Positions 35,459 through 44,248 of a stretch of DNA of 64,000 bases are shown piece by piece. Position 1 is the first letter of the stretch. Each line of letters begins with the position of its first letter. Under the pieces are notes generated by a model. It did not search any database and had not been told where the DNA came from. It was given only the letters and a program-made list of their open reading frames with translations. The DNA is from an uncultured Alistipes sp. GTDB taxonomy: Bacteria > Bacteroidota > Bacteroidia > Bacteroidales > Rikenellaceae. The position numbers were made by a program, and so were the translations under genes. The stretch spans positions 62,001 to 126,000 of the forward strand of contig CAJTYA010000007.1 in assembly GCA_910583985.1 (NCBI GenBank). The letters are read 5' to 3'.

Positions 35459-36862
35459 CTAAAATTCGCGCCCCTGTTTGAGGTCTTCGACGAAGCGGTC
35501 GATGCGCTGCATCTGCGCGGGAATGTCGATGCCCTGCGGGCAATGGGGATTGCACTGTCCGCACCCGATGCAGTGATCGGCCTGCCGCAGCCGCGGCACC
35601 GAGCGGTCGTACCCCACCAAAAAGGCCTGCCGGGCCTTCCGGTAGCCGGCATCCTGCGACGAAGAGGGCATGTTGCCCGCATTGATGCACTTGTTGAAAT
35701 GGAGCAGAACGCCCGGAATATCCAGCCCGTAGGGACAGGGCATGCAATACTTGCAGTCGTTGCAGGGGATGGTCGGATAGCGGAGCAACTGTCGGGCCGT
35801 CTCTTCGAGGAACGCCTTGTCGTCGTCGCCGAGCGGTTCGAACGGAGCGTAGGTCCGCAGGTTGTCCTGCAGGTGCTCCATGTAGGTCATGCCGCTCAGT
35901 ACGGTCAGTATGCCGGGGAACGACCCGGCGAAACGGAACGCCCACGACGCGACGCTCGATTCGGGCCGGCGCTCCTTGAGCTTGAGGGCGATGTGGTCGT
36001 GCACGTTCGACAGGCGACCGCCCAGCAGCGGTTCCATGACGACAGCCGGGATGCCTCGTTTTTCCAATTCTCCGTAGAGGTATTCGGCATCCGTGTTGCG
36101 TTCGTTGACCTCCTTGGCGTGTTTCCAGTCCACGTAATTCAACTGGATCTGGACGAAATCCCATCCGATCGTGTCGTGTATCGACAACAAATGGTCGAAC
36201 ACCGCGATGTCGCCGTGGTAAGAGAATCCTAAATTGCGGATGCGTCCGGCCTCGCGCTCGGCGAGCAGGAAGTCGAGCACGCCGTTGTCGATGTAACGGG
36301 CCCGGTATTCCGCCATGCCGTTGCCCATGCCCACGGCATGCAGCAGCATATAGTCGATATAATCCGTCTGCAACTCCCGGAGCGAATGGCGATACATCTC
36401 CACCGACGCCTCGCGGCTCCATGTCGAAGGAGCGAAGTTCGAGAGCTTGGTGGCGATGAAATACTTTTCGCGCGGATGGCGGCTCAGGGCGATGCCCGTG
36501 GCACGCTCGGAAAGCCCCTTGCAATAGGCCGGCGACGTATCGAAATAGTTCACGCCGTGAGCGATAGCGTAATCGACCAATTCGTTCACAGCCTCCTGAT
36601 CGATCTCGTCGGCACCGTCTTGCGTTACGGTCGGCCAGCGCATGCAGCCGTAGCCCAGCAGCGACACGCTGTCGCCGGTCTTGGGGTTCGTGCGGTAAGC
36701 CATCTTGTCGGTCGGTATCTCCTCGCGTGCGGACCGGCCGGAGGCAACCCCCTCGCCTTTCGGACCGCAACCGGCCAGAGCAGCCGCCGACACCGCGGCC
36801 CCCGCGCCGAGCCGGCGAAGGAACTCGCGGCGGCCGATGGTCTTCTTATCTTTTGTTTCCAT
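35459..36862 (-). CDS. Tat-exported aldo/keto reductase with C-terminal ferredoxin domain
   Basis: A 467-residue protein with a twin-arginine-type N-terminus (GRREFLRRLGAGAAVSAAAL) and a lipobox-like LAGC, so it is probably exported folded and lipidated. Residues about 55-345 form an aldo/keto reductase barrel (LLGYGCMRWP, NYFDTSPAYCKGLSE, VMEPLLGG). The C-terminus has two [4Fe-4S] groups: CNDCKYCMPCPYG near 372 and CIGCGQCNPHCPQG near 438. Ferredoxin-tailed AKRs are common in anaerobes, but their natural substrates are mostly unknown. It lies 12 bases after the NapH-NapG-like fusion gene, which could supply electrons across the membrane. Confidence 0.88.
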   Translation of the reverse strand: METKDKKTIGRREFLRRLGAGAAVSAAALAGCGPKGEGVASGRSAREEIPTDKMAYRTNPKTGDSVSLLGYGCMRWPTVTQDGADEIDQEAVNELVDYAIAHGVNYFDTSPAYCKGLSERATGIALSRHPREKYFIATKLSNFAPSTWSREASVEMYRHSLRELQTDYIDYMLLHAVGMGNGMAEYRARYIDNGVLDFLLAEREAGRIRNLGFSYHGDIAVFDHLLSIHDTIGWDFVQIQLNYVDWKHAKEVNERNTDAEYLYGELEKRGIPAVVMEPLLGGRLSNVHDHIALKLKERRPESSVASWAFRFAGSFPGILTVLSGMTYMEHLQDNLRTYAPFEPLGDDDKAFLEETARQLLRYPTIPCNDCKYCMPCPYGLDIPGVLLHFNKCINAGNMPSSSQDAGYRKARQAFLVGYDRSVPRLRQADHCIGCGQCNPHCPQGIDIPAQMQRIDRFVEDLKQGREF

Positions 36863-36874
36863 AGCTTCCTCGTT

Positions 36875-38398
36875 TTAAATGACTCTGTGGTTTCTGTGGC
36901 CCTCGACATAAATGGCTGCGAAGGGCCGGGCGGGACAAAGATGCTCGCAGGCGCCGCAACCGATACAGCGTTCCTCGTTGACGACGGGAATTTTCAGCGA
37001 ATCCGCATCGCCCTCCACGGAGGGCACCATCGCGATGGCTCCCGCGGGACAATGGCGGGCGCAGTTGCCGCAATCAACGCCGTCGGTGAGCGGCACGCAG
37101 TTGCCCCTCACCCACACGGCATGGCCGATCTGCACGGACGATTTTTCGGCCGCGTCGATTCTGCGGATAGCCCCCGCGGGACACACCTCGGCGCATTTCG
37201 TACATTCGGGACGGCAATGGCCGCGCTCGTAGGACATTTCGGGCTGCATGAGCGTGACGAGTCCGGCCGAGGGACGCAACACGCCGTTCGGACACACCGA
37301 CACGCAGAGCTGACAGCCCGTGCAATGCTGCGTAAAGTGACGCAGGCTTCCCGCACCCGGCGGCACGAGCGGCACGCTGCGGTCGGGCGTTTTCCGGTCG
37401 AGAATCACGGCCAGTCCGCCGTCCACCTTTTTCTCCTGCGCCTTGGCCGCCGAGGCGAGCAGCAAACCCGCACCGGAAAGGAATCCCCGGCGGGAAATTC
37501 CCCCGGCCTGCCGCTCCGTTCCGCCTGCGACAGAGCTGTCCGCCTGCGAAACGCGATCCGGCGCATGCTTTTTCGACAGCCGCGAGCGATAGGAGATCGC
37601 CCCGTGGCGGCAGGTTTCGATGCAGTCCATGCAGGCCACGCAACGGCTGTAGTCGATGCGATGGGCCTCGCCGTCGATGCAGGACGCCTTGCACCGGCGG
37701 GAACACAGCCCGCAACGGTTACACTTTTCCTTGTCGATCACCGGGCGGAACAGGGCGTATTTCGAAAGGAAGCCCAGCACGGTCCCGACGGGACAGATCG
37801 TGTTGCAGTACGTCCGGCCGCCGCGCCATGCCAGCACGACCAGCACGACGAACGTGACGGCCGCCACGACGAACGTCGGCAGGCTCTTGATCCACACGTC
37901 GGTGCGGTAGAACGCATAGCTGCCGGCCCGTTCGGCCAGATAGGCCAGCAGGTTGTTGCCCCAGCCGTACAGCGGAGCGAAAAGGTTCTGGGCGATCCGC
38001 CCGTAAGCGCTGTAAGGAGCCAGCAGGGCTGCCAGCGACACGATGCCCGCCACGAGCGACACGACGAAGAGTCCCAGCACACCGTAGCGCAGCCAAGGAC
38101 GGGCGGGCGAATACGAGAAGCGGTACTTTCTTTTCTTACCCCGGCCGCCGAACCACGACACCACGTCCTGGAATACGCCCAGCGGACAAATCACCGAGCA
38201 GTAGACGCGCCCGAAAAGCCATGTCAGCGCCACGAGCGTCGCGACGACACCCACGTGGAGCGCCAGCACGGCCGGCAGGAACTGAATCCGGGCCAGCCAT
38301 CCGAACCACGCGTGCAGCGTCCCGGTGAAATCGAGGAACAGCAGCGTAATGAGCCCGAAGCAGATCGCAGCGAGCGTTATTCTGATTTTTCGCAACAT
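36875..38398 (-). CDS. NapH-NapG-like membrane iron-sulfur fusion protein
   Basis: A 507-residue fusion. Residues 1-270 resemble NapH/CcoG: four or so membrane helices, two CxxxCP motifs on loops (YCSVICPLG near 70, YCNTICPVG near 201), then ferredoxin cysteines CNRCGLCSRRC near 226 and CVACMDCIETC near 253. Residues 302-321 carry a twin-arginine-like segment (SRRGFLSGAGLLLASAAKAQ). Residues 358-490 are a NapG-like ferredoxin with four CxxC-type groups (CTGCQLCVSVCP, CRPECTKCAEVCP, CGNCARHCP, CIGCGACEHLCP). Such proteins pass quinol electrons to exported partners. It heads a tight operon with an exported AKR. The start at 38398 (MLRKIRITLA) gives the normal first helix. Confidence 0.88.
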   Translation of the reverse strand: MLRKIRITLAAICFGLITLLFLDFTGTLHAWFGWLARIQFLPAVLALHVGVVATLVALTWLFGRVYCSVICPLGVFQDVVSWFGGRGKKRKYRFSYSPARPWLRYGVLGLFVVSLVAGIVSLAALLAPYSAYGRIAQNLFAPLYGWGNNLLAYLAERAGSYAFYRTDVWIKSLPTFVVAAVTFVVLVVLAWRGGRTYCNTICPVGTVLGFLSKYALFRPVIDKEKCNRCGLCSRRCKASCIDGEAHRIDYSRCVACMDCIETCRHGAISYRSRLSKKHAPDRVSQADSSVAGGTERQAGGISRRGFLSGAGLLLASAAKAQEKKVDGGLAVILDRKTPDRSVPLVPPGAGSLRHFTQHCTGCQLCVSVCPNGVLRPSAGLVTLMQPEMSYERGHCRPECTKCAEVCPAGAIRRIDAAEKSSVQIGHAVWVRGNCVPLTDGVDCGNCARHCPAGAIAMVPSVEGDADSLKIPVVNEERCIGCGACEHLCPARPFAAIYVEGHRNHRVI

Positions 38399-38402
38399 AA
38401 GT

Positions 38403-38510
38403 TTATTCGATAAGTTCAAGTTCGTTTTCCATATTTCCGGCATCCGCCGCGCCGGCGACAACCCCCTGCGGCACGAGCGCGACGCGCAGGCGACGTTTTC
38501 TTTTCAGCAT
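38403..38510 (-). CDS. possible 35-residue leader ORF of the redox operon
   Basis: A short frame beginning MLKRKRRLRVALVPQGVVAG and ending NMENELELIE. Its stop codon lies four bases before the NapH-NapG-like start, and its ATG lies about 15 bases after the transcription start predicted from the -7 element at 38533-38540. This placement suggests a translated leader or small gene rather than chance, but the sequence has no known family. It could be a regulatory leader peptide, a precursor peptide or noise. Confidence 0.35.
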   Translation of the reverse strand: MLKRKRRLRVALVPQGVVAGAADAGNMENELELIE

Positions 38511-38532
38511 ACCGTCCGAATCCCTGCAACGA

Positions 38533-38540
38533 CAAAAATA
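38533..38540 (-). promoter_or_regulatory. -7 promoter element of the redox operon
   Basis: TATTTTTG on the minus strand matches TAnnTTTG. It lies 135 bases before the NapH-NapG-like ATG but only 23 before the small leader ORF. No -33 TTTG is seen at the right spacing. Confidence 0.45.
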
Positions 38541-38617
38541 AAAGAAAAAATGCAACATCCGATGACAAACGACTGTATATCCCCGTTTTCGAACGGCACG
38601 CCTACCACGCGACGGGG

Positions 38618-39133
38618 TCAGTGCCCCCGCCGCACGAGCGCCTCGACGGCGGCGTCGGACCGGTCGGCCTCGCTGCCGCGGACGGCCAGCCCTTCGAGCA
38701 CCGTCGCGCCGGGACACAGCCGGCGGATATCCCTCACGCTGTCTCCCATGCCGCCGCCTTCGTGCGTGCAGAACGGCACGAGGGTCTTGCCCGCGAAATC
38801 GTAGGATTCGAGGAAAGCGTGCACGGCCATCGGCATCGTGCCCCACCAGTTCGGGAAACCGACATACACCGTATCGTAGCGCTCCATGTCGTCCACCCGG
38901 TCCGCCAGCGCGGGCCGGGCGTTCCGGTCCTTCTCCCGCTGGGCCGCCTGCGTGCAGGCCGTATAGTCAGCCGGGTATTTTTCCACCGTATCGATGCGGA
39001 ACATCTCCCCGCCCGTGCACCGTTCGATTTTCCGCGCCACGGTCTCCGTATTGCCCTGCGCCAGATCGACGATCCGGCCGCCGACGTAGTTCTGTCCCCG
39101 TCGGGAATAATAGGCGATCAATATCTTTTCCAT
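38618..39133 (-). CDS. flavodoxin
   Basis: A 171-residue FMN-binding electron carrier. The phosphate loop is atypical in length but recognisable: MEKILIAYYSRRGQNYVGGR followed by GNTETVARKIE. Later come YDTVYVGFPNWWGTMPMAVH near 85 and TLVPFCTHEGGGMGDSVRDI near 115, both standard for the long-chain flavodoxin-like family seen in Bacteroidota. It lies 33 bases after an aldo/keto reductase gene in the same direction, making a small reductase/carrier pair upstream of the iron-sulfur operon. The start at 39133 is chosen over a Met two codons earlier. Confidence 0.9.
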   Translation of the reverse strand: MEKILIAYYSRRGQNYVGGRIVDLAQGNTETVARKIERCTGGEMFRIDTVEKYPADYTACTQAAQREKDRNARPALADRVDDMERYDTVYVGFPNWWGTMPMAVHAFLESYDFAGKTLVPFCTHEGGGMGDSVRDIRRLCPGATVLEGLAVRGSEADRSDAAVEALVRRGH

Positions 39134-39166
39134 AAACACGTATATTCGTTCGTTTTCATTCGGCGC

Positions 39167-40036
39167 TCACTCTTCGTCCGGAACCGGAATGCCCGATTTG
39201 CCCACTCCGATGAGATAGTCTGCCGTTGCGGGATCGTTATGCGAGAAAAACAGGCTCCGGCCCTCGTCGAGCGCCGCGATGTCGGCCATGTCGCCGGCGG
39301 AAAGTTCAAAATCGAAAATATCGAAATTCTCCCGCATGCGTTCGACATGCGTCGATTTGGGAATCACGGCCACGCCCCGTTGGACGAGAAAGCGCAGCGC
39401 CGTCTGCGCCACGGTCTTGCCGTACCGCTCGCCGATGCGCCGCAGCGTGACGTTCGAGAAGAACCCGTTACGTCCCTCGGCGAACGGCCCCCACGACATG
39501 ATCTGCGTGCCGTAACGACGCATGATCCGCTGCGGCCCGGTCTGCTGGTTGAACACATGGGTTTCCACCTGATTGACGGCGGGCCTTATCTCGCAGAACT
39601 CCGAGAGGTCGATGAAACGGTCGGGATAGAAGTTCGACACACCGATGGCCCGCACCTTCCCTGCGAAACAAGCCTCCTCCATAGCCCTGTATGTGCCGTA
39701 ATAATCGCCGAAAGGCTGGTGGACGAGCAGCAGATCGACATAATCGGTCTGCAACCGGCGCAACGACTCGTCGATGGACATGCGGGCCCTCCGATAGCCG
39801 GCATTCGAAATCCACACTTTGGTGGTGATGAAAAATTCGGCTCGCGGCACACCACTCCGGCGCACGGCGCGCCCCACGCCCGCCTCGTTGCCGTAGGCCT
39901 GTGCCGTGTCGATGGAGCGATAGCCGATGCCGATGGCCTCCGACACGCAGCGTTCGCACGCTCCGGGCTCGATCTGATAGACGCCGAAGCCCAGCATCGG
40001 CATCACCACCCCGTTGTTCAAGGTAACTGTTTTCAT
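39167..40036 (-). CDS. aldo/keto reductase (2,5-diketogluconate reductase-like)
   Basis: A 289-residue NAD(P)H-dependent aldo/keto reductase. The catalytic tetrad is in place: Asp in YRSIDTAQAYGNE near 48, Lys in FITTKVW near 75, His in LLLVHQPFGDYYG near 109. The cofactor block AVIPKSTHVERMRENFDIFD is near 235. Such enzymes reduce small sugar-derived or methylglyoxal-like carbonyls; the closest named group is the 2,5-diketo-D-gluconate reductases. The start at 40036 follows a TAATTTTG -7 element by 44 bases. It pairs with flavodoxin downstream, but it does not need flavin itself. Confidence 0.92.
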   Translation of the reverse strand: MKTVTLNNGVVMPMLGFGVYQIEPGACERCVSEAIGIGYRSIDTAQAYGNEAGVGRAVRRSGVPRAEFFITTKVWISNAGYRRARMSIDESLRRLQTDYVDLLLVHQPFGDYYGTYRAMEEACFAGKVRAIGVSNFYPDRFIDLSEFCEIRPAVNQVETHVFNQQTGPQRIMRRYGTQIMSWGPFAEGRNGFFSNVTLRRIGERYGKTVAQTALRFLVQRGVAVIPKSTHVERMRENFDIFDFELSAGDMADIAALDEGRSLFFSHNDPATADYLIGVGKSGIPVPDEE

Positions 40037-40626
40037 AATCTTTATCGTCATTAGAAATTTCTCCGTTTCCCGGACAGGACAAAATTACCCGAAGTCGAGC
40101 CCTCGGCGGGTAGACGGATTACGGATTCGCCTACCGATATTCCGGATTCCGGCCATCGCGGCCTTTTTGCATCCGTCCACGGGGGAAGAGCCCCTCGTTC
40201 CGAGATCCGAAACGGAGGTCCGGCACGGAGCCACGCCGAGGGGAGCGGTCCGGCACGGAGCGATCTCCCGGTCCGGAAGGCTTTGTCCCGCCCCGACGGG
40301 AAGACCGCCCGAAGGGGCGCTTAAGCGGCTGTACGATAAAAACGTACACCGGAAATCGTGGCATCATAATTGTTCGGCATGCACCGACCATCCATCCGCC
40401 CGATATGAATCATACGAAACGACGCTCGCTTGCCCTGCGGTCCGCCCCCGATACGGGGCTCCGTACCGAACGCCGCCCACCGGCTTCCGCATCCGTTCCG
40501 CGTTCCGACGACACCCTCTCTCCCGGTGCGGTTTCGCGCCTGCCCGACGAGCCGGCACCTCCGAGACTCAGGAACCCGCACGCCAGTGTCGCCCCCTACC
40601 CCGATTCTCCTGCTTTCCGTCCGCAG
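40037..40626. other. divergent intergenic region before the TonB receptor
   Basis: About 590 bases. One end holds the minus-strand -7 element of the aldo/keto reductase. The middle is GC-rich and includes a 15-base direct repeat (GGTCCGGCACGGAGC at 40217 and 40247). No riboswitch-like conserved box or gene could be recognised. Confidence 0.4.
40080..40087 (-). promoter_or_regulatory. -7 promoter element of the aldo/keto reductase-flavodoxin pair
   Basis: TAATTTTG on the minus strand matches the consensus exactly, 43 bases before the ATG at 40036. A -33 element is not clear. Confidence 0.5.
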
Positions 40627-40658
40627 TTTGGCGGGAAAAAACAGAAACCATAAATTTG
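40627..40658 (+). promoter_or_regulatory. promoter of the TonB-dependent receptor gene
   Basis: TTTG at 40627-40630, a 20-base spacer and TAAATTTG at 40651-40658 match the consensus exactly. The ATG follows at 40676. Confidence 0.7.
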
Positions 40659-40675
40659 TTGAAACCCCGAAAACG

Positions 40676-42559
40676 ATGAATGACAAACTCCTTTCGGCTC
40701 TGCTCGTCGCCGTGCTGGCACCGTCGTGCCTGTTGCGGGCCCAAACGGACGACACCCTGCACACGAAGAAAACCTACCCGATCCGGGAAGTGGTGGTCAC
40801 CGGCACGCGCAACGAAACCGACCTGCGCCACCTGCCCATGACCGTGGCGGTCGTCGACCGGCGCACCATCGAACAGGACCGCCAGCCCTCGCTGCTGCCC
40901 ACGCTCGCCCGTCAGGTGCCGGGCCTTTTCGTCACCGGACGCGGCATCATGGGCTACGGCGTCTCGACAGGTGCGGCGGGCGGCATGTCGCTGCGCGGCA
41001 TCGGCGGCAGCCCCACCACGGGCCTGCTGGTGCTTATCGACGGCCATCCGCAGTATATGGGCCTGATGGGCCATCCCATCGCCGACGCCTACCAGTCGAT
41101 GCTGGCCGACCGCGTGGAAGTGGTACGAGGCCCCGCCTCTGTGCTCTACGGCACGAACGCGATGGGCGGCGTGATGAACATCGTCACGCGGAAAATCCAC
41201 GAAGACGGCGTCAAAAGCAACGTCCGCATCGGCTACGGCTCCTACAACACGCTTCAGACCGAAGCGGCGAACTTCGTCCGGGCCGGACGTTTTTCGAGCG
41301 CAGTGACCGGATCGTACAACCGCACCGACGGCCACCGGCCCGACATGGGCTTCGAACAGTACGGAGGCTACGCCAAGCTCGGCTACCGCTTCAGCGACGA
41401 ATGGAACCTCTGGGCCGACGTGAACCTCACGCACTTCAACGCCTCGAATCCCGGAACGGTATGGGCGCCCCTCATCGACAACGACTCGCGCATCACGCGC
41501 GGCATGACTTCCGTTTCATTGCAGAACGACTACGGCAGGACATCGGGCGCACTGAGCTTTTTCCACAACTGGGGACGGCACAAGATCGACGACGGTTATT
41601 CGGCGGGGCAACAGCCGCCCGACTACCGGTTCAACTCGCGCGACAGGATGCTGGGTCTCTCGTGGTACCAAAGCGCCACGCTCTTCGAGGGCAACCGGCT
41701 GACCGTCGGCATCGACTACCAGCATTTCGGAGGCAAGGCATGGAACCGCTACCTCGACGGCGGGGAGAAAACCACGGCCGACGTGACGCAGAACGAAGTG
41801 GCCGGCTACGTCGATTTCCGGCAGCAGCTCGCCCGATGGCTCACCGTGGACGCGGGCCTGCGCATCGACCGCCATTCGCAGACGGGCACCCAATGGATTC
41901 AGCAAGGAGGCCTCTCGTTCGCCCTGTCGAAAAGCGCCGGACTCAAAGCGATGATCGGCAAAGGGTTCCGCTTCCCCACCATCCGCGAAATGTACATGTT
42001 CCCGCCGCAGAATCCGGCCCTGAAGCCGGAGCGGCTGATGAGCTACGAACTCTCGTACACGCAACGCCTGCTCGACGGAGTGCTGTCCTACGGCGCGAAC
42101 GTCTTTTTCATCGACGGGTCGAACATGATCATGACCGTTCCGGTGGACGGACGTCCGATGAACGTCAACACGGGAAAAGTCGAGAACTGGGGCGTAGAGG
42201 GCCAGATCGCATGGCGCATCGACGCGTCGTGGTCGGCATCGGCCAACTACAGCTTCCTGCACATGAAATATCCGGTCGTGGCGGCCCCGGAGCACAAGCT
42301 CTACGGCGAAGTCCGTTTCTCGCGCAAACGATGGACCGCCTCGACGGGCATACAGTACGTCCACGGACTCTACACGTCGGTCTCTCCGCAGACCACGGAG
42401 AACTTCGTGCTGTGGAATGCCGATGCGAGTTTCCGGGCCGCGAAATGGCTCGAAGCGTTCGTGCGCGGAGAGAACCTGCTGGCCCAACGCTATGAAATCA
42501 ACGCCGGTTTCCCGATGCCCAGAGCCACCGTAATGATCGGCGCGAACTTCACTTTTTAA
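40676..42559 (+). CDS. TonB-dependent outer-membrane receptor
   Basis: A 627-residue outer-membrane receptor. A signal peptide (MNDKLLSALLVAVLAPSCLL) is followed by a TonB-box-like YPIREVVVTGTRN. The plug domain spans about residues 45-160 (MTVAVVDRRTIEQDRQPSLL, GMSLRGIGGSPTTGLLVLID, VEVVRGPASVLYGTNAMGGV), followed by a 22-strand barrel ending in phenylalanine (VMIGANFTF). The size suits siderophore, haem, cobalamin or metal-chelate uptake rather than SusC. It is 25 bases from the nucleoside hydrolase-FmdE fusion gene, so the two form an operon. Proximity to the urease and nickel-import genes raises nickel or cobalt uptake as a possibility; the substrate is not readable from sequence. Confidence 0.92.
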   Translation: MNDKLLSALLVAVLAPSCLLRAQTDDTLHTKKTYPIREVVVTGTRNETDLRHLPMTVAVVDRRTIEQDRQPSLLPTLARQVPGLFVTGRGIMGYGVSTGAAGGMSLRGIGGSPTTGLLVLIDGHPQYMGLMGHPIADAYQSMLADRVEVVRGPASVLYGTNAMGGVMNIVTRKIHEDGVKSNVRIGYGSYNTLQTEAANFVRAGRFSSAVTGSYNRTDGHRPDMGFEQYGGYAKLGYRFSDEWNLWADVNLTHFNASNPGTVWAPLIDNDSRITRGMTSVSLQNDYGRTSGALSFFHNWGRHKIDDGYSAGQQPPDYRFNSRDRMLGLSWYQSATLFEGNRLTVGIDYQHFGGKAWNRYLDGGEKTTADVTQNEVAGYVDFRQQLARWLTVDAGLRIDRHSQTGTQWIQQGGLSFALSKSAGLKAMIGKGFRFPTIREMYMFPPQNPALKPERLMSYELSYTQRLLDGVLSYGANVFFIDGSNMIMTVPVDGRPMNVNTGKVENWGVEGQIAWRIDASWSASANYSFLHMKYPVVAAPEHKLYGEVRFSRKRWTASTGIQYVHGLYTSVSPQTTENFVLWNADASFRAAKWLEAFVRGENLLAQRYEINAGFPMPRATVMIGANFTF

Positions 42560-42584
42560 CCGAACGAACGAAAAAACTTTTCAG

Positions 42585-44075
42585 ATGATACGAACCATGA
42601 CACACCGTTTCCGTTTTCCGAAGCTGCTGTCCCTCGCAGCGGCCCTCTTCGGACTGCTGACAGCGACCGACGCCGCGGCTCATTCGGGCAAGGCCCGCTT
42701 CCACATCGTCATCGACACCGACGCTGCGGCCGACGACCTGCGCACGCTTTGCATGCTGCTGGGCAACCGCGAGGCCGAAGTGCTTGCCGTCACGACCTCC
42801 GAAGGCGCCCTGACGCCCGCCGAAGCGGCCCTCAGAGTCGGCGCCCTGCTCGACGGCTTCTATCACCAGGGCGTACCCGTGGGCGAAGGACGTGCCGTGG
42901 GTACTCCGGCTCCGGCATGGAGGGCCCATTCCCGGACGATCGGCTGGGGCGACACCAGCGTCGTGAACGGGACCTGTCTCCCAGCCGCGGAACTGATCGC
43001 CCGGACGCTCGAAAACGAAGAGGAGAAAGTCGTCTTCGTCGCCCTCGGCGCACTGACCAACCTCTCCGACGCCTTGCGGCGGAACCCCTCTCTGGGCGAC
43101 CGCATCGAGCGCGTGGTATGGTACGACGGAGGCCCCGAACCCCTCGCCGGGGACAATTTCCGCACAGACACCGTCGCCGCCCGCCACATCCTGCAAAGCG
43201 GCATCCGGACGGCCGTCGTCACGACCCATCCCTCGCACCCGATCGTCATCACCCCGGCCCTGCTCGACTCGATAGCGAACATCTCCACCCCCTACGCCGA
43301 AAAAATCGTCTCCACGCACCGCAGCGCACCGCTCGCAGAGCTGATCCAGAAACGGCACCTTCGGGCTTGGGACGATCTGGCGGCCGTCTATCTTTTCCGG
43401 CCGGAACTCTTCGTCGCACAGGCCGTCTCGCCCTCCGTCGACATCTGCACGCTGCCCGACGAGGCTTCGGCCGAGCAGGCGCGGCAGACCTTGCTCTCCG
43501 TGCTGCGGGGCAAGCCCGACAGCGAGAGCCGCGTCTTCTACGGATTCCCCCTCTGGGCCGAATGCTACGCCGCAGACGTCGCGCCGCTCATCGGCCCGGC
43601 CGTCGAGCGCCACGGGCCGAGCGAATGGCGGGCGGGCGTGCTGACCAACGAACTGCACGGTCATTTAGGCATCTACGCCACGGTAGGCGTAAAAATGGGC
43701 ATCCGGGCCCGCGAATACTTCAACATCGGCGTGGACGACATCCGTGTAACGAGCTATGCGGGGCTCATTCCGCCCATAAGCTGCATGAACGACGGCCTGC
43801 AAACCGCCACGGGCGCCACGCTGGGGCACGGCCTCATCGCCGTGGCCGAGAACGAAACGCCGCGTCCGGAAGCGCTCTTCACGTTCAAGGACAAGACGAT
43901 CCGACTGACGCTCAAGCCCGAATACGCCGAACGCATCCGACGGGACGTAAAAAAAGGCATCGACCGGTACGGCGACCTGACCGAGGACTACTGGCAGTAC
44001 ATCCGGGAACTGGCCCTGAGCTACTGGGTCGCTTTCGACCGGCACGAAATGTTCGACCTGCACGTCGAGCGATAA
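42585..44075 (+). CDS. exported nucleoside hydrolase-FmdE domain fusion
   Basis: A 496-residue exported protein with two parts. After a signal peptide (about residues 1-32) comes an inosine-uridine nucleoside hydrolase-like domain: the calcium motif DTDAAADD at 44-51, VALGALTNLSDAL near 152, and WDDLAAVYL at 262-270, the usual last ligand. Residues about 345-490 form an FmdE-like domain, named after a gene of the formylmethanofuran dehydrogenase operon: ELHGHLGIYATVGVKMG with HGH at 358-360, SCMNDGLQTATGATLG with Cys400, then a helical tail. FmdE domains bind metal through such His/Cys residues. The combination is odd; it may process a nucleotide-like metallophore or cofactor brought in by the TonB receptor. 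That idea is inference. Confidence 0.75.
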   Translation: MIRTMTHRFRFPKLLSLAAALFGLLTATDAAAHSGKARFHIVIDTDAAADDLRTLCMLLGNREAEVLAVTTSEGALTPAEAALRVGALLDGFYHQGVPVGEGRAVGTPAPAWRAHSRTIGWGDTSVVNGTCLPAAELIARTLENEEEKVVFVALGALTNLSDALRRNPSLGDRIERVVWYDGGPEPLAGDNFRTDTVAARHILQSGIRTAVVTTHPSHPIVITPALLDSIANISTPYAEKIVSTHRSAPLAELIQKRHLRAWDDLAAVYLFRPELFVAQAVSPSVDICTLPDEASAEQARQTLLSVLRGKPDSESRVFYGFPLWAECYAADVAPLIGPAVERHGPSEWRAGVLTNELHGHLGIYATVGVKMGIRAREYFNIGVDDIRVTSYAGLIPPISCMNDGLQTATGATLGHGLIAVAENETPRPEALFTFKDKTIRLTLKPEYAERIRRDVKKGIDRYGDLTEDYWQYIRELALSYWVAFDRHEMFDLHVER

Positions 44076-44137
44076 GGGACGGTGTCCCGTCCCGGAGCCA
44101 GACGATCCGTTCTCCGGGACGGGACCGGCTCCGACAA

Positions 44138-44174
44138 AAAGAGGGGGTACGGCTTCGAGCCGTACCCCCTCTTT
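44138..44174. terminator. bidirectional terminator
   Basis: AAAGAGGGGGTACGGCT and its complement form a 17-bp perfect stem with a TCG loop, followed by TTTCGT on the plus strand and TTTTTGTCGG on the minus strand. It separates the FmdE fusion gene and the converging crcB. Confidence 0.85.
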
Positions 44175-44248
44175 CGTACTTCCGTCGGATGCGTCCCGGC
44201 CGAAAACCGGAAAACGGAAGGCGGCCCCGACGGACCGCCTTCGCCGCA

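Noticed and set aside
40217..40261. Direct repeat GGTCCGGCACGGAGC, two copies
   Set aside because: Only two copies 30 bases apart in GC-rich DNA, with no flanking element; recorded as part of the spacer.
40037..40675. Cobalamin or other riboswitch before the TonB receptor
   Set aside because: No conserved box such as GCCACTG or AGCCGGGAGAC was seen; an ordinary promoter explains expression.
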